A DNA stretch of 64,000 bases, taken from Dryomyza anilis. Lineage: Eukaryota; Arthropoda; Insecta; Diptera; Dryomyzidae. Below the pieces are notes generated by a model. It did no database searches and had not been told where the DNA came from. It saw nothing but the letters and a program-made list of their open reading frames with translations. Positions 37,180 to 48,730 of this stretch are shown here, in pieces; the stretch's first letter is position 1, and every line of letters begins with the position of its first letter. The position numbers and the translations under genes were made by a program. The DNA lies in assembly GCA_951804985.1 (NCBI GenBank), contig OX638133.1, forward strand, positions 54,274,622 to 54,338,621, written 5' to 3'.

Positions 37180-38799
37180 TTTATTTTTGCAAACATCTAC
37201 TAACTATCTGCATATATGTCATATTAAAAAAAATTCCAAGAGTTTTCCTGCAAATTTATTTAAACTTATCAAAATAAATTACACTATTTTGAAAACATTT
37301 CTCATAATTCATCATTTTTAAATAATTTTAATGTGCTTATTCAAACTGAATTTTTAGATTTCCCCTATACGTAACGTTTTTGAGATAAATGCAATTTATG
37401 ATTTTTATGCATTTCACAATAACTTTTTTTTATGAAAACAGTGAACTGCCATTGAATAAATATTAAAACAATCTTAAAGCCATCAAGGAATGTTATGGCT
37501 TTAAGAGATTTTGAATTTCGTTTAAGATTTGGTTACAATAACCAGTTAAAGGTAAAACATTTTGAAAAAATGAATTTTATCTCAAAAACAAAAGAGGTGC
37601 AGAAAAAGTAATATGATTGTCGAATGAATAGACGCTTGTAATTTTAATAATTTAAAATAAAAATAAAACAATTTTTGGATGCTTTTTCGAAAATTTCATA
37701 AATTATCGTTATTTTCTAAAATTTTCAACGTTATTAGTTAATTTAAACACACTTTAAGCAATATTCAAGTTGACTTAAAGCCATATCATTCCATGATTTA
37801 TTTATTTAATTTTAAATCAATAGCTGTTTAGTCTTTTCATAATTTTTTTTTTTGTACAATGCAGTGAAAAATGCAAAAAACATGATATGCGCTCTTTTCA
37901 AAATCGTTACGTATGGGAAAAAATTAAAAACACAGTTCGAATCAACACATTCAAATTATATAGAAACGATATGAATGAAGACAGGGAGAATTCTCAGCCG
38001 AACAGTGTTATTGGATATACCAATTTAAAAACCCGTTCAAAAATTAATGATTAAATATATAACGATATGAAAAAGATTGTATAAATCCATGTCAGGACTG
38101 ATATTGTATCGCAATCACTGGTTCTCACCAGTGCCATATTACGGCATCTACAACTTTTCAGGAGCACTTCAGACTTATAGAAAAGGGGTTGTCGAACTGG
38201 CGGATACAAATAAATGAACAAAAGTGTAATCAAGTAAACTTCAAACTTAGAATAGGCACATGTTACTCTTAATAACATTCAAATTCCGCAATCTAATAAA
38301 GTCTCCTACCTTGGAATTCACCTACCCAAGAAATATTGCGAAAATCCGCAAAGTACTCGCAGAATTATCTCAAAAAGTTGAGGTTAACGCAAAAAGTTAA
38401 ACAAAACGCAAAAAGTTAATCAGAAGTATACACTTGAGTTTAACTTTGTCACCAACGCAAAGTTTGTCGCAAGTAGTCCTGGCGGTTATATATAAATATA
38501 TATAAAAACACTAATGGTGCGTTTAAATATAATTTTTTCAATACGCCAATAACAAATATCATTTTTACTGCAACAAATTCTATTTTATAAATAAAAAGAT
38601 AATGCGTTTTTCGGTCAGAGTATAATACTTTGCCCTTAAATGAAACTGACGAATTATGATTAGAACCAATCAGAGCTCTGAAGTCTTGCAGTGCGTTAGT
38701 CGCATAATTTGGACATGATGTAATGTAAAAAATCTGCAGCAACACCCAACCGATAAGGCCCAGCACATAACATCCCATAAGAACAACACGTTTGACGAT
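37180..38799. other. AT-rich sequence, no supported gene
   Basis: Nothing recognisable except three irregular copies of AACGCAAAAAGTTA near 38390-38425. Minus-strand frames at 38051-38278 and 38449-38778 are open but lack any motif. The second has a hydrophobic start (MGCYVLGLIGWVLLQIFYI) and could be an exon remnant. Confidence 0.35.
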
Positions 38800-39234
38800 A
38801 TGTTGCTACTATAGCTCTTGTAGATAGCAAAAACCGATGTATTTGCAGAAGCCGTGTACGAGAAGTGACCGGCTATAAGCCAAAGGGTGTGGTACAGTTA
38901 ATTGGAAACCTACCAGAGGAAATTAAAAGGTGTCTTAATAAAACATTTGCACACTTACACGAAATCACAAGCGTTGACTTCAGCCGAGACGAGCCACTCA
39001 GCAATGTGATGAAAATGCGCGGTGGCTAAGAAGTGCGGCGTCACAAAGACCGCCACCATCAGTGAGAACGATTGTAACAGAAGCGACATCATGCAGCCGT
39101 GATACACACACTTTTCGCTAAGCGCCGCCACAATATGATTGCGTATCTAGATTATACTGCGCAGTGAGCTCTTCCAAAGTAAGAGTAATTTGAAAATTAG
39201 CTTTTAAATATATTTAAAATTTGCAAAACTCACC
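38800..39234. other. coding-like GC-richer island, gene remnant
   Basis: Both strands hold open stretches. Minus, about 39155-38970, includes [20 protein letters not shown] and a GTGTAAGT donor-like end. Plus, about 38795-39029, includes GYKPKGVVQLIGNLPEEIK. I cannot decide which, if either, is coding. No transposon motif is seen, so a host gene fragment is possible. Confidence 0.3.
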
Positions 39235-39369
39235 TTAAAACAAGTGCAGCGTATCTTTCTGCATCTGTATACAAAGTAGACCGAGGAAGAGAAACGCCGC
39301 CAGTACGTAGAACACAACCAACGTCAACAGCCCCGGCAGGCGAAATTCGAGTAATCCCGCGAATGACAT
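39235..39369 (-). CDS. 44-residue hydrophobic small ORF in a GC-richer island
   Basis: Minus-strand ORF of 44 codons. An in-frame TAA directly precedes the ATG, which fixes the start. It encodes a protein beginning MSFAGLLEFRLPG, followed by a strongly hydrophobic stretch (about residues 13-34, LLTLVVFYVLAAFLFLGLLC) and a polar end QMQKDTLHLF. A strong splice-donor sequence AAG|GTGAGT overlaps and follows the stop. About 60 bases further a plausible branch/acceptor occurs, and then another open stretch (39160-38970, minus). The island 38800-39380 is markedly richer in G+C than its neighbours. It may be a real membrane micropeptide, the last exon of a longer gene, or a gene relic. I do not recognise the family. 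Confidence 0.3.
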   Translation of the reverse strand: MSFAGLLEFRLPGLLTLVVFYVLAAFLFLGLLCIQMQKDTLHLF

Positions 39370-39379
39370 TTACGCCAGA

Positions 39380-40017
39380 GTTCTTTCAAACAGTTGTTGC
39401 TGTTTGGAATTGAATTTCTAGACATATTTTTCAAAGACCGTATATTTTTTATTTATAATTTTAAATTAACTCAATGCAGACATTGTGCAAATAATTTTCG
39501 AGCATTTTGTTTTTGGAAAATTCCTCATATTTTGTTTTATTAAAAATACCGTTGATATAAAATCAGTTACATATAAATAAGCATTTTATATAAAAATTAA
39601 AATTGATTCAAACAATTTAATTTGTATTAAAAAACCAATTGTATAAAATATGTTTTTCTCATATTTCCTCTTTATTAAATTCTAAGAGTGCTCGAATGGC
39701 TATCCTATGGCTATAACATAAAATTATTATCGCATGTTTACCCACAAGATACGTAAGTAGGATTGTCGCAGGCGCGACTACCTGAGTGAAACAAAAGTCA
39801 AACTTAATTTGGAGTGTTTGCATTGCGTATATCCTCAGTTTTGACTCAAATGGGACGATGACTCAAAATGTTTGTTAGGCTAGATAGAAGACTAACACGG
39901 CGAAAACTGCTGTAAATTTAGGGTTGATTATTTTATAATTTAATTAAAAAACACTTTTTAATTTTTAAGTTGAAAAAACACTTTTATTAATTTATTAACT
40001 TTATTACCTCCACTTGA
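39380..40017. other. AT-rich spacer
   Basis: No feature recognised. Confidence 0.4.
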
Positions 40018-40378
40018 GGTTGACTAAACTACAATCTTTTAAATTGCAACGAAAGGTATTAACAATACATTGTTGCAAGCTTTTCTTAAATTCTATTTGC
40101 ACTATTTTCTAGTGAGTTTTCACTTTTACTCAATTTTGGTGAACGTGACTTTTGAAGAAAGTCCGACTTGCAGTTTTTGGCTGACACTAATTGCGAAATA
40201 GTATAATTGTTGGAGAACCGCTGCTTTGCTTATTTTAACATAGCCCCTTAACCATGTAATGAAAAATTGTATTGCAAGCCTCTGTTAACTGTGTAAGCTA
40301 ACTTGAAAAAGGTGTGGCCTAAACATAGCTTTAGCGCTTTGCCAAATTATTATCATTGTTGCCAGTGTGAACCGTACA
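40018..40378 (+). repeat. fragment of the DINE-like variant (3' half only)
   Basis: Same as the second half of 4317-4880 but in the opposite orientation. Shared blocks include ACTACAATCTTTTAAATTGC, AAAGTCCGACTTGCAGTTTT, GGTGTGGCCTAAACATAGC and CCAAATTATTATCATTGTTG. The head and GTCY tract are absent. The hairpin of the other copy is present in diverged form (40046-40082). Confidence 0.7.
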
Positions 40379-40698
40379 CCTGCTAAACACATGATGCGCT
40401 CAACATATGTACAGCAACATCCAAAATTTTTTGAAATAGTGAATATCCATAAGGAAAAGAAAAATGTGTAAACTAATTCACAACATTCCTCTAGAAAAAA
40501 AAATATTATTAATATTTGGATAATTTTTTAGTATGTGTCTTAAAAATATTGTTAAATATATAGAAATTATGTTTTCTTAGAATTAATATTAATAATAATA
40601 ATTATAATTTTTAACATTTAACATTATGATAATAATGATAATATGTTTATTTTTCTAAAGTTATCTATAAAAATATGTTTGAATATTTGAATGTGTTT

Positions 40699-40738
<40 letters not shown>

Positions 40739-40857
40739 ACAAAAGATATAACAAATGAATATATATATTCATTTTTTTATATCTTTTGTTTATACTTGTG
40801 TAATATTTGTTAATACTTATAATGATAATCTAACCGATTTAATACTTGAATTGGATG

Positions 40858-40935
<78 letters not shown>

Positions 40936-40950
40936 TAGTACCGATATAAG
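40379..40950. other. AT-rich spacer with (TA)n microsatellites
   Basis: Two perfect TA tracts, 40705-40734 and 40860-40929. Nothing else is recognised. Confidence 0.7.
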
Positions 40951-40952
40951 GT

Positions 40953-41868
40953 ATGCAGAAGCGAATAAAGGGTTATGTGAAAAATTGTTCAACATGCCAG
41001 GTAAACAAGAGTTCAAGGCTTACGAAGATGCCAATGGTTCTAACTGATACGCCAGTGAGACCCTTTAACCCGGTGGGTATTCTGCCTGAAACCATTTCAG
41101 GGAATAAATACATCTTAACGTTTCAAGACGATTTTCCGAAATTTATGTGCTGTGTGGCTATACCCGATGCGGAAGCCAACACCGTAGCAAAAGCATTCTT
41201 CAACGAAATAGTTACACGCCACAATATAGCCAAGGTACTGGTAACAGACAATGGATCGAATTTCGTTTTCAAGCTATTTTCGGAAAAAAAAAAATTACAC
41301 AAAACCTTACCATCCACAGGCTAATGGGTCATTGGAACGAAGTCATCGTCCACTAGCTGAATATTTACGTAGTTTTGATAAAGAGAATGGGTCAAACTGG
41401 GACCAATGGTTAAATTCTGCAATGCATGTTCATACAAACACCATTCCCTACGTTGTACGGGTTTGATTTCGACATGCCTACGAATTTGAGACGTAAAAGT
41501 TCACCTTTGTATAACGCAGAAGACTACAATACGGTACTAAAGTACCAAATACATTCGCACACACATACAATACGATCACACGAGATCGTTAGGCAAAATC
41601 GGAGTTGTCGAAAAAACAATACGACAAGAACCTCAACCCTATATAATTCAAACCCCACGACATGGTTTTAATGAAAACCCAAACTAGGAAGAATAAGGTC
41701 TCTCCAATTTGGAAAGGACCCTACGTGGTCGTAGAGGGAAGTGGGCCAGTGTCCACGACGATATTGGTCAAAAACAAAGATAAGAAAATTCATAATGATT
41801 TGTCACAAATAGTTTATGCCGTTATAACTAAAAATATTATAATATTACCCATAAAAGTAACAATATAA
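40953..41868 (+). pseudogene. gypsy family A integrase (copy 2)
   Basis: Starts in the HHCC region (NCSTCQVNKSSRLTKMPMV). The first catalytic Asp block (DKVYMDL in copy 1) is deleted between VRPF and PVGILPE. It keeps VLVTDNGSNFVFKLF (second Asp). After a frameshift in an A10 run (41285-41294) it continues PYHPQANGSLERSHRPLAEY (catalytic Glu). Next come DFDMPTNLRRKSSPLYNAED and the C-terminal chromodomain-less tail VSPIWKGPYVVVEGSGPVST. Several frame changes and an inserted CATTCGCACACACATA-type repeat near 41555 make it a dead copy. The downstream AT-rich tail (to about 42110) equals that of copy 1. Confidence 0.92.
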
Positions 41869-42112
41869 AACCAATTAGCTATGCGTTGACAATTAAACTC
41901 GTAGATTGCAACATTATGATAGAAAAAAATAAATCTAACCATAAGGTATAGAGTAATCATTAAATAACTCGTCATTTAGAGGAAGAAATAAATATAAATA
42001 GTTTAGGAAAACAGTAAGTAAAAATAAAAGAAAAGTATAATAATAAAAAAAAACATAGGACATATTAAAAATAATAATTTAGTAATAAAAAATAAAAATA
42101 TATATACATATA

Positions 42113-42115
42113 TAT

Positions 42116-42202
<87 letters not shown>
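42113..42202. repeat. (TA)n microsatellite
   Basis: About 40 TA units next to the 3' end of the SINE at 42211. The insertion interrupts the gypsy A tail. Confidence 0.95.
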
Positions 42203-42210
42203 GATGTAGA

Positions 42211-42492
42211 ATAATAAAAGAACTTAGGCCGAATTCTCTCACCATTTTGAGCTGTGCGTTTTATATTTGTATTCAAAGTGGTAGGACCTACAGTATATTG
42301 CCGAATCCGAACGGCGGGTGAGAGCTTCTCATAGGCAATGTTTTACTCTCGTAGGTTTGCCTTTTACTGCCGAGCGGTAGCGCGGTATAGAAAAATGTTC
42401 TATGAAAAGATGTTGTTAGCCCCAGTCCAGGCTTGAACCGGGGACCTCTCGGTTCGCAGGCCAACGCACTAACCACTGAGCCACCGCGACTA
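42211..42492 (-). mobile_element. tRNA-derived SINE, minus-strand copy
   Basis: Complement of the SINE at 33381-33694. Read on the minus strand it has GTCGCGGTGGCTCAGTGG (A box), GGTTCAAGCCTGGACTGGGG (B box), CGTTCGGATTCGG, GGTCCTACCACTTTGA and a short ATTAT tail. The A and B boxes are well kept. It sits inside gypsy A copy 2, between two TA tracts, so it postdates that element. Confidence 0.9.
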
Positions 42493-42496
42493 CGAT

Positions 42497-42506
42497 CTAT
42501 ATATAT

Positions 42507-42578
<72 letters not shown>

Positions 42579-42606
42579 ATATCTATATCTATATAGATAT
42601 AGATAT

Positions 42607-42700
<94 letters not shown>
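42497..42700. repeat. compound (TA)n / (GATATA)n microsatellite
   Basis: Long TA runs with a central symmetric stretch of CTATAT and GATATA hexamers (42576-42612) and one T9 interruption (42642-42650). Confidence 0.95.
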
Positions 42701-42702
<2 letters not shown>

Positions 42703-42709
42703 AAAAGAA

Positions 42710-43260
42710 AAAAAAATAAGAAGAAATAAAAAAAAAAAATTAAAAAAAATATATATATATAAATGGGGAATTAAATTTTAAAAAAAGAGGGATACAAATT
42801 TTAAATAAAGAGAAGAAAATAAAAAGAAGAAAAAAAAGATTTTAATATTAACTATTAAATTTTTAAAGAAGAAAAAAAAGAGGTAAAAAAATATGTATGA
42901 AAAAAATGGGGAATTAAATTATAAAACAAGAGGAAGACAAATTTTAATTAAAGAGAATAAAAAAATGAAGCAAAAAATAATATTAACTATTAATATTATT
43001 AACTATTAAATTTTTAAAGACGGAAAAATATATGAAAAAAAGAAGTAAGAGAAAAAATCAAATAAAAAATAGAAGAAAAAAAGAGAAAAGAAAAAAAAAT
43101 ATAAATAACATATATTAACTATTAATTTTTTTTAATGAAGAAAAAAAAAGAGGAAAAACATATATGAAAAAAAAGGGAATTAAAATTAAAGGAAAAATGG
43201 AAAATAAAAAAAAATCGGGGGTAAGAAATTGAAATTTAACTAACATTTTATTTTATATTA
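42710..43260. repeat. A-rich tandem repeats in the gypsy A 3' region
   Basis: Imperfect repeats of about 143 bases. GGGGAATTAAATT recurs at 42764 and 42907 and in diverged form at 43175. AACTATTAAATTTTTAAAGA recurs at 42850 and 43001. The same array in shorter form is at 2640-2860, so it belongs to the element. Confidence 0.65.
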
Positions 43261-43271
43261 AAACTTTCAAA

Positions 43272-43464
<193 letters not shown>

Positions 43465-43773
43465 CAACAATTTTTGAGAAAATTTAAAATAAAATATATG
43501 TATATACAATATATTCAATATACAATGTATTCTATGTACGCATGTATATATTTATAAAATAAAAAAAATAATCTGACATTTTTTTTTTTTATTTTCCGCA
43601 TTGCGTCCTTCCGCATATAAGAGGACGTAATACACTAAAGTGCAACACTAAACAACAGTGTTTCAAATAAGTTAAACGCTCACAAACAACATTTTATTTC
43701 AATGTTATTGCATACATAAACAACTGTACTTTACATGACACTAAGTTTAGATAAACTAGTACCACACTAAATA

Positions 43774-44680
43774 AAGGGATTTTCAACAGGGACGCTACAA
43801 AAGTAGAGCGACAATGACAGCAAACGACGCCATATTTCTTGCCGTTCTTTTGACATTTCTCTTCAGTAAGATTTGCCATTTTATGATGGAAAGACGAGCC
43901 AACTAGTTCGTAAATTGGGGTGAGCAACAACTTGAAAATGATTCGGATTTTCATCGAAAAATCATCTTCAGCGATGAGGCTCATTTCTGGCTGAATGGCT
44001 TTGTCAATAAAAAAAAAATTTGCGTTATTGGTCAGACAGCAATCCACACGCACTCCATGAGTCATCATTGCATCCCGCAAACATTACGGTTTGGTGCGGT
44101 TTATGGGCCGGCGGCGTCATTCTTCCGTGATGATCAAGACCGGTACGTTACTGTGAATGGGAATCGCTACCGTTCAATGATAACCGAACATTTTTGGGCC
44201 CAATTGGATATGATATGGACTTGGAGGACATGTGGTTCCAACAGGACGGCGCCACAAGCCACACAGCGAATGCCACAATCAATTTATTGGAAACCATGTT
44301 TGGAGAACGTGTTATCTCACGAAATGGTCCAGTCGATTGGCCGCCTCGGTCGTGCGATTTGACGCCGTTAGACTATTTCATGTGGGGCTACGTCAAGTCT
44401 ATCGTCTATGCCAACAAGCCAGCGACGATTGATGAACATCGTACGAATATCGAACGTGAAATTAAAGCAGTATCGGCCGATTTATGCTTGAAAACTGTCG
44501 AAAATTGGGTTCAGCGTCTGGACTTCTGCAAGCGTGCCCGTGGTGGCCATGCAAAAGAAATCGAGTTCCATACATAATGGCATCGAACGTATTTTTACAG
44601 GAATAAAGAATTTCATTGATATACAAAACCATTTTTGTTTTATTTAAAAACACGTTTGTAACACTCTTATAAAAAACCCT
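43774..44680 (+). mobile_element. internally deleted mariner (DD41D, rosa-like), left arm
   Basis: A 907-bp element flanked by TA (43772-43773 and 44681-44682) with imperfect inverted ends (AAGGGATTTTC... and ...AAAAAACCCT). It is shorter than the usual ~1.3 kb; the N-terminal DNA-binding part is gone. The catalytic domain starts IIFSDEAHFWLNGF (first Asp, 43963-44005). After a frameshift it continues to MWFQQDGATSHTA (second Asp) and CDLTPLDYFMWGYVKS (third Asp). I count 41 residues between the second and third Asp, which matches the DD41D rosa-type mariners first described from Ceratitis. The clean frame is 44194-44577. Upstream, an A10 run breaks the frame. Confidence 0.85.
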
Positions 44681-44969
44681 TAGTTGAAATAATGTACCAT
44701 ACTTTATTTCAAGTGATTTAAATATCTTAAAATCAATCTTTTTCTTATGACGAATGTACATAAACCATTATATAATTTACGAAAATTATATTAAGTTTAC
44801 ATAAGTTAGTATCACACCACACATTTGGAGTAGTTTAAAAAAAATTAAATTTGTAAAATATAAAATATTCATGTAAATTTAAAATATGCGAGTGTACAAA
44901 AAACTGTTATTTAGAATGGCCAAATCTCTACAGCGCGGGATACTTGCGCAGAAGACACATAGATGATCG

Positions 44970-45340
44970 TTGGGGTCTTGGGATTTTAATGAGGATATGT
45001 GGAAGGAGCTCTTGATGTTATCAACCAGAAGGAATAGTGAAGCAAAAGCCCAGCAGATTCAAATAACGAAGAAACGAAGCAGAGTGGCAGCATATTTGAG
45101 AACGAATCAGGACACACTAAAACGCAATCTTGTTATTATACCAAATACAAGTAGATTGAAATGGTTGAATTTTAACAACAAACCAAAATTGCCAGATACA
45201 ACATGCAAAATAGACCTTGAAAATATATATGAAAATATCGAATTATTATGTATTATAATGAGCACCAAGATGATCCAAGACAAGATTGCAGAGAAAAAAA
45301 ATTCATCTCGAACATATCGACAACGGTCAACGGGACAAAA
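44970..45340 (+). other. open frame in the inverted-repeat arm, unrecognised
   Basis: A frame of about 125 codons (MGSWDFNEDMWKELLMLSTR...) is open in both arms (the other at 46400-46771, minus) with one residue difference. The older relative at 3470-3790 has stops and frame shifts, and the change pattern does not look protein-constrained. It is probably a non-coding 3' or LTR part of gypsy A. Confidence 0.3.
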
Positions 45341-45379
45341 CTCTCAAGAATATATATATATATATATATATGAATTTTT

Positions 45380-45805
45380 TTTTCTCTGCAATCTTGTCAA
45401 ACAAACATAAGCCTGTGGATGGTAAGGTTTTATATGTAATTTTTTAATTCCTAATAATTTACATGTATCCGAAAATAGTTTGAAAACGAATACCTTGGTA
45501 ACCAATACCTTGGATATATTGTGGCGTGTAACTATTTCGTTGAAGAATGCTTTTGCTACGGTGTTGGCTTCCGCATCGGGTATAGCCACACAGCACATAA
45601 ATTTTGGAAAATCGTCTTGAAACGTTAAGGTGTATTTATTCCCTGAAATGGTTTCAGGCAGAATACCCACCAGGTCCATGTATACTTTGTTTAAGGGTCT
45701 CACTGGCGTATCAGTTAGAACCATTGGCATCTTCGTAAGCCTTGAACTCATGTTTACCTGGCATGTTGAACAATTTTTCACATAACCCTTTATTTGCTTC
45801 TGCAT
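45380..45805 (-). pseudogene. gypsy family A integrase in the loop of the inverted repeat
   Basis: Minus strand. It shows NCSTCQVNMSSRLTKMPMV (zinc-binding Cys pair), VYMDLVGILPE (first Asp) and ISKVLVT, where the DNGSN block with the second Asp is deleted. It ends LLGIKKLHIKPYHPQAYV and then breaks off before the Glu helix. It is closest to copies 1 and 2 of family A. Confidence 0.9.
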
Positions 45806-45898
45806 ACCTTATATCGGTACTATTGCCGAATTCTTAAAATTGTTTTTACGCCACCTAGCGATGTGAAAAGTGGCAGTTGCCCCCGTACTGAAAGCAGT

Positions 45899-46250
45899 TT
45901 ATTCTTTGTCACTATCTTCAAGTAGAACCTGATTGTAACCACTTGCTAATTCTAGTGTTGAAAAATACCGACTATGACCTAGCTGGACTAAAATCTCATC
46001 TATTCGTGGTATAGGAAACACCTGTTTGATGGTGACGTCTTTTAATTTTCGGAAATCTATAACCAGTCTCCATTTCCTATTGCAATCTTTATCGCTCTTT
46101 TTATGTACCAATAATAATGGGGAATTCCAAGGCGACATGCTTCGTGAAATAATTCCATCGTCTAACATCTTTGATACTTGTCTATTGATCTCATTTCTAT
46201 GCGTATGAGGAAGTTTATACTGTTTCTGATTTATTGGTGGCTGATTCCAC
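45899..46250 (-). pseudogene. gypsy family A reverse transcriptase in the loop
   Basis: Minus strand from 46250. It reads the N-terminal RT region (WNQPPINQKQYKLPH, then MLDDGIISRSMSPWNSPLLL), LVIDFRKLKDVTIKQVFPIP, and HSRYFSTLELASGYNQVLL. The catalytic Asp of STLDLAS is changed to Glu here. The rest of RT and RNase H is missing, and an 90-bp junction leads to the integrase piece. Confidence 0.9.
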
Positions 46251-46323
46251 TTAAAAAATTACATATAAAACCTTACCATCCACAGGCTAATGTTTGTTTG
46301 ACAAGATTGCAGAGAAAAAAAAA

Positions 46324-46392
<69 letters not shown>

Positions 46393-47935
46393 TTGAGAGT
46401 TTTGTCCCGTTGACCGTTGTCGATATGTTCGAGATGAATTTTTTTTTCTCTGCAATCTTGTCTTGGATCATCTTGGTGCTCATTATAATACATAATAATT
46501 CGATTTTTTTATATATATTTTCAAGGTCTATTTTGCATCTTGTATCTGGCAATTTTGGTTTGTTGTTAAAATTCAACCATTTCAATCTACTTGTATTTGG
46601 TATAATAACAAGATTGCGTTTTAGTGTGTCCTGATTCGTTCTCAAATATGCTGCCACTCTGCTTCGTTTCTTCGTTATTTGAATCTGCTGGGCTTTTGCT
46701 TCACTATTCCTTCTGGTTGATAACATCAAGAGCTCCTTCCACATATCCTCATTAAAATCCCAAGACCCCAACGATCATCTATGTGTCTTCTGCGCAAGTA
46801 TCCCGCGCTGTAGAGATTTGGCCATTCTAAATAACAGTTTTTTGTACACTCGCATATTTTAAATTTACATGAATATTTTATATTTTACAAATTTAATTTT
46901 TTTTAAACTACTCCAAATGTGTGGTGTGATACTAACTTATGTAAACTTAATATAATTTTCGTAAATTATATAATGGTTTATGTACATTCGTCATAAGAAA
47001 AAGATTGATTTTAAGATATTTAAATCACTTGAAATAAAGTATGGTACATTATTTCAACTAAGGGTTTTTTATAAGAGTGTTACAAACGTGTTTTTAAATA
47101 AAACAAAAATGGTTTTGTATATCAATGAAATTCTTTATTCCTGTAAAAATACGTTCGATGCCATTATGTATGGAACTCGATTTCTTTTGCATGGCCACCA
47201 CGGGCACGCTTGCAGAAGTCCAGACGCTGAACCCAATTTTCGACAGTTTTCAAGCATAAATCGGCCGATACTGCTTTAATTTCACGTTCGATATTCGTAC
47301 GATGTTCATCAATCGTCGCTGGCATGTTGGCATAGACGATAGACTTGACGTAGCCCCACATGAAATAGTCTAACGGCGTCAAATCGCACGACCGAGGCGG
47401 CCAATCGACTGGACCATTTCGTGAGATAACACGTTCTCCAAACATGGTTTCCAATAAATTGATTGTGGCATTCGCTGTGTGGCTTGTGGCGCCGTCCTGT
47501 TGGAACCACATGTCCTCCAAGTCCATATCATATCCAATTGGGCCCAAAAATGTTCGGTTATCATTGAACGGTAGCGATTCCCATTCACAGTAACGTACCG
47601 GTCTTGATCATCACGGAAGAATGACGCCGCCGGCCCATAAACCGCACCAAACCGTAATGTTTGCGGGATGCAATGATGACTCATGGAGTGCGTGTGGATT
47701 GCTGTCTGACCAATAACGCAAATTTTTTTTTTATTGACGAAGCCATTCAGCCAGAAATGATTTTTCGATGAAAATCCGAATCATTTTCAAGTTGTTGCTC
47801 ACCCCAATTTACGAACTAGTTGGCTCGTCTTTCCATCATAAAATGGCAAATCTTACTGAAGAGAAATGTCAAAAGAGCGGCAAGAAATATGGCGTCGTTT
47901 GCTGTCATTGTCGCTCTACTTTTGTAGCGTCCCTG
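46251..47935 (-). repeat. right arm of the inverted duplication, first part
   Basis: Complement of 43787-45447. At the inner end the TA tract is about 43 bases longer (46327-46391). The arm is cut at 47935 by the provirus, with the target duplication CCTG at 47932-47935. Confidence 0.95.
47061..47935 (-). mobile_element. mariner (DD41D), right-arm copy, split by the provirus
   Basis: Complement of the left-arm mariner. The clean C-terminal frame is 47164-47547, differing by one residue (NMPAT instead of NKPAT). A 17-bp deletion near 47758-47760 removes the FSDEA block with the first catalytic Asp. The provirus interrupts its outer inverted end; the last bases of the element are at 63787-63804, followed by the TA at 63805-63806. 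Confidence 0.88.
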
Positions 47936-48611
47936 TGTTGAGTGTGAATATAATGGCAGTCAGTCATTTGAACACATTTCTCCTAAGTCAGATGACAATC
48001 AGTCATTTGAATACACTTTTCCTATTGGGCATCTCTTGCTGTTCATTAAATTAGGTTGCTAACATATTTTAATAATATATTGTGCAATTGTTATTGAAAA
48101 CAAAAGCATGCCATTTTCAATATGGGTTAACAACGCCCTTGTTGTTGTTGTTAAAACATGCGGCGAAAATATACAATGTCAGCACGAGTGACTATGAACC
48201 CAATTCGCGACAGCGTTAAGCGGTTGAATTGTAAACAAATATACACGCAATAAAACTACCTGGTAGGCAAAGAAACTCATGATGACTTTAAATTAAGGTT
48301 GTGTTAATGAATTTTTGTATGAGTTGCGGTTTTTCTCACGGTCAGGGTTAAGAACTCTGGCGAAATGTGAAATTAAAGAAAAACAGCAAGAGATGTTTGA
48401 GAAAGTATCATTGAAACATAGTTTAAGTATTAGTATATAAGCTTTAGTTATTTAGTTCTTAAGACAGTTGTTATTAGATTAAGAAGTGAGTCGAAGAAGT
48501 GGAACAAAGAAAAAGGAAATAAAAATTTTTAAGAGGATAAACTTGAAATGGAGTAAGTGTTATTATTTATTCAATGTCTTATTTTTAGGTGATAAAATAG
48601 GGACATTAACA
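47936..48611 (+). repeat. 5' LTR of gypsy B
   Basis: Starts TGTTGAGTGT, ends GACATTAACA. It has a TATA box TATATAA (48434-48440), an initiator-like ACAGTT about 31 bases downstream (48464-48469), and AATAAA at 48518-48523, in U3-R-U5 order. Confidence 0.95.
48434..48469 (+). promoter_or_regulatory. LTR core promoter
   Basis: TATATAA followed after about 30 bases by a CAGTT-type insect initiator. It would start the genomic transcript in the LTR. Confidence 0.6.
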
Positions 48612-48612
48612 T

Positions 48613-48624
48613 TGGCGCAGCCGG
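48613..48624 (+). promoter_or_regulatory. primer-binding site
   Basis: TGGCGCAGCCGG one base after the LTR. It is one base different from the TGGCGCAGTCGG site that 17.6/297-type elements use with tRNA-Ser, so tRNA-Ser priming is inferred. Confidence 0.8.
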
Positions 48625-48730
48625 TTTTAGAACCAAACACTCTAGATAGAAGAAAAATTATAAAAATATAAACAATTTTGGAAAATTAGAATAGTTTCGT
48701 TGGAAAAAATATCTTAAACTGACACGTTTA

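Larger units (their letters stand above)
43577..45447 (+). repeat. left arm of a large inverted duplication
   Basis: The complement of this arm is found at 46251-47935 and continues at 63787-64000. The paired coordinates sum to 91741 over most of the arm. The sum shifts to 91698 at the inner end because the TA tract differs in length, and to 107577 beyond the retrovirus insertion. The left arm is uninterrupted. The arms are near-identical: one residue in the mariner frame and one in the 44970 frame differ, plus a 17-bp deletion and TA-length changes. Confidence 0.95.

Noticed and set aside
44462..44761. 99-codon minus-strand ORF opposite mariner, also at 46980-47279
   Set aside because: Antisense shadow of the transposase C-terminus and flank; identical in both arms because of the inverted duplication.
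43577..47935. Sequencing foldback artefact as the explanation of the inverted repeat
   Set aside because: The arms differ by single bases, a 17-bp deletion and TA length, and only one arm carries the provirus with a target duplication; still worth testing with reads.
48486..48671. 61-codon ORF at the end of the 5' LTR
   Set aside because: It crosses the LTR end and primer-binding site and has no domain.
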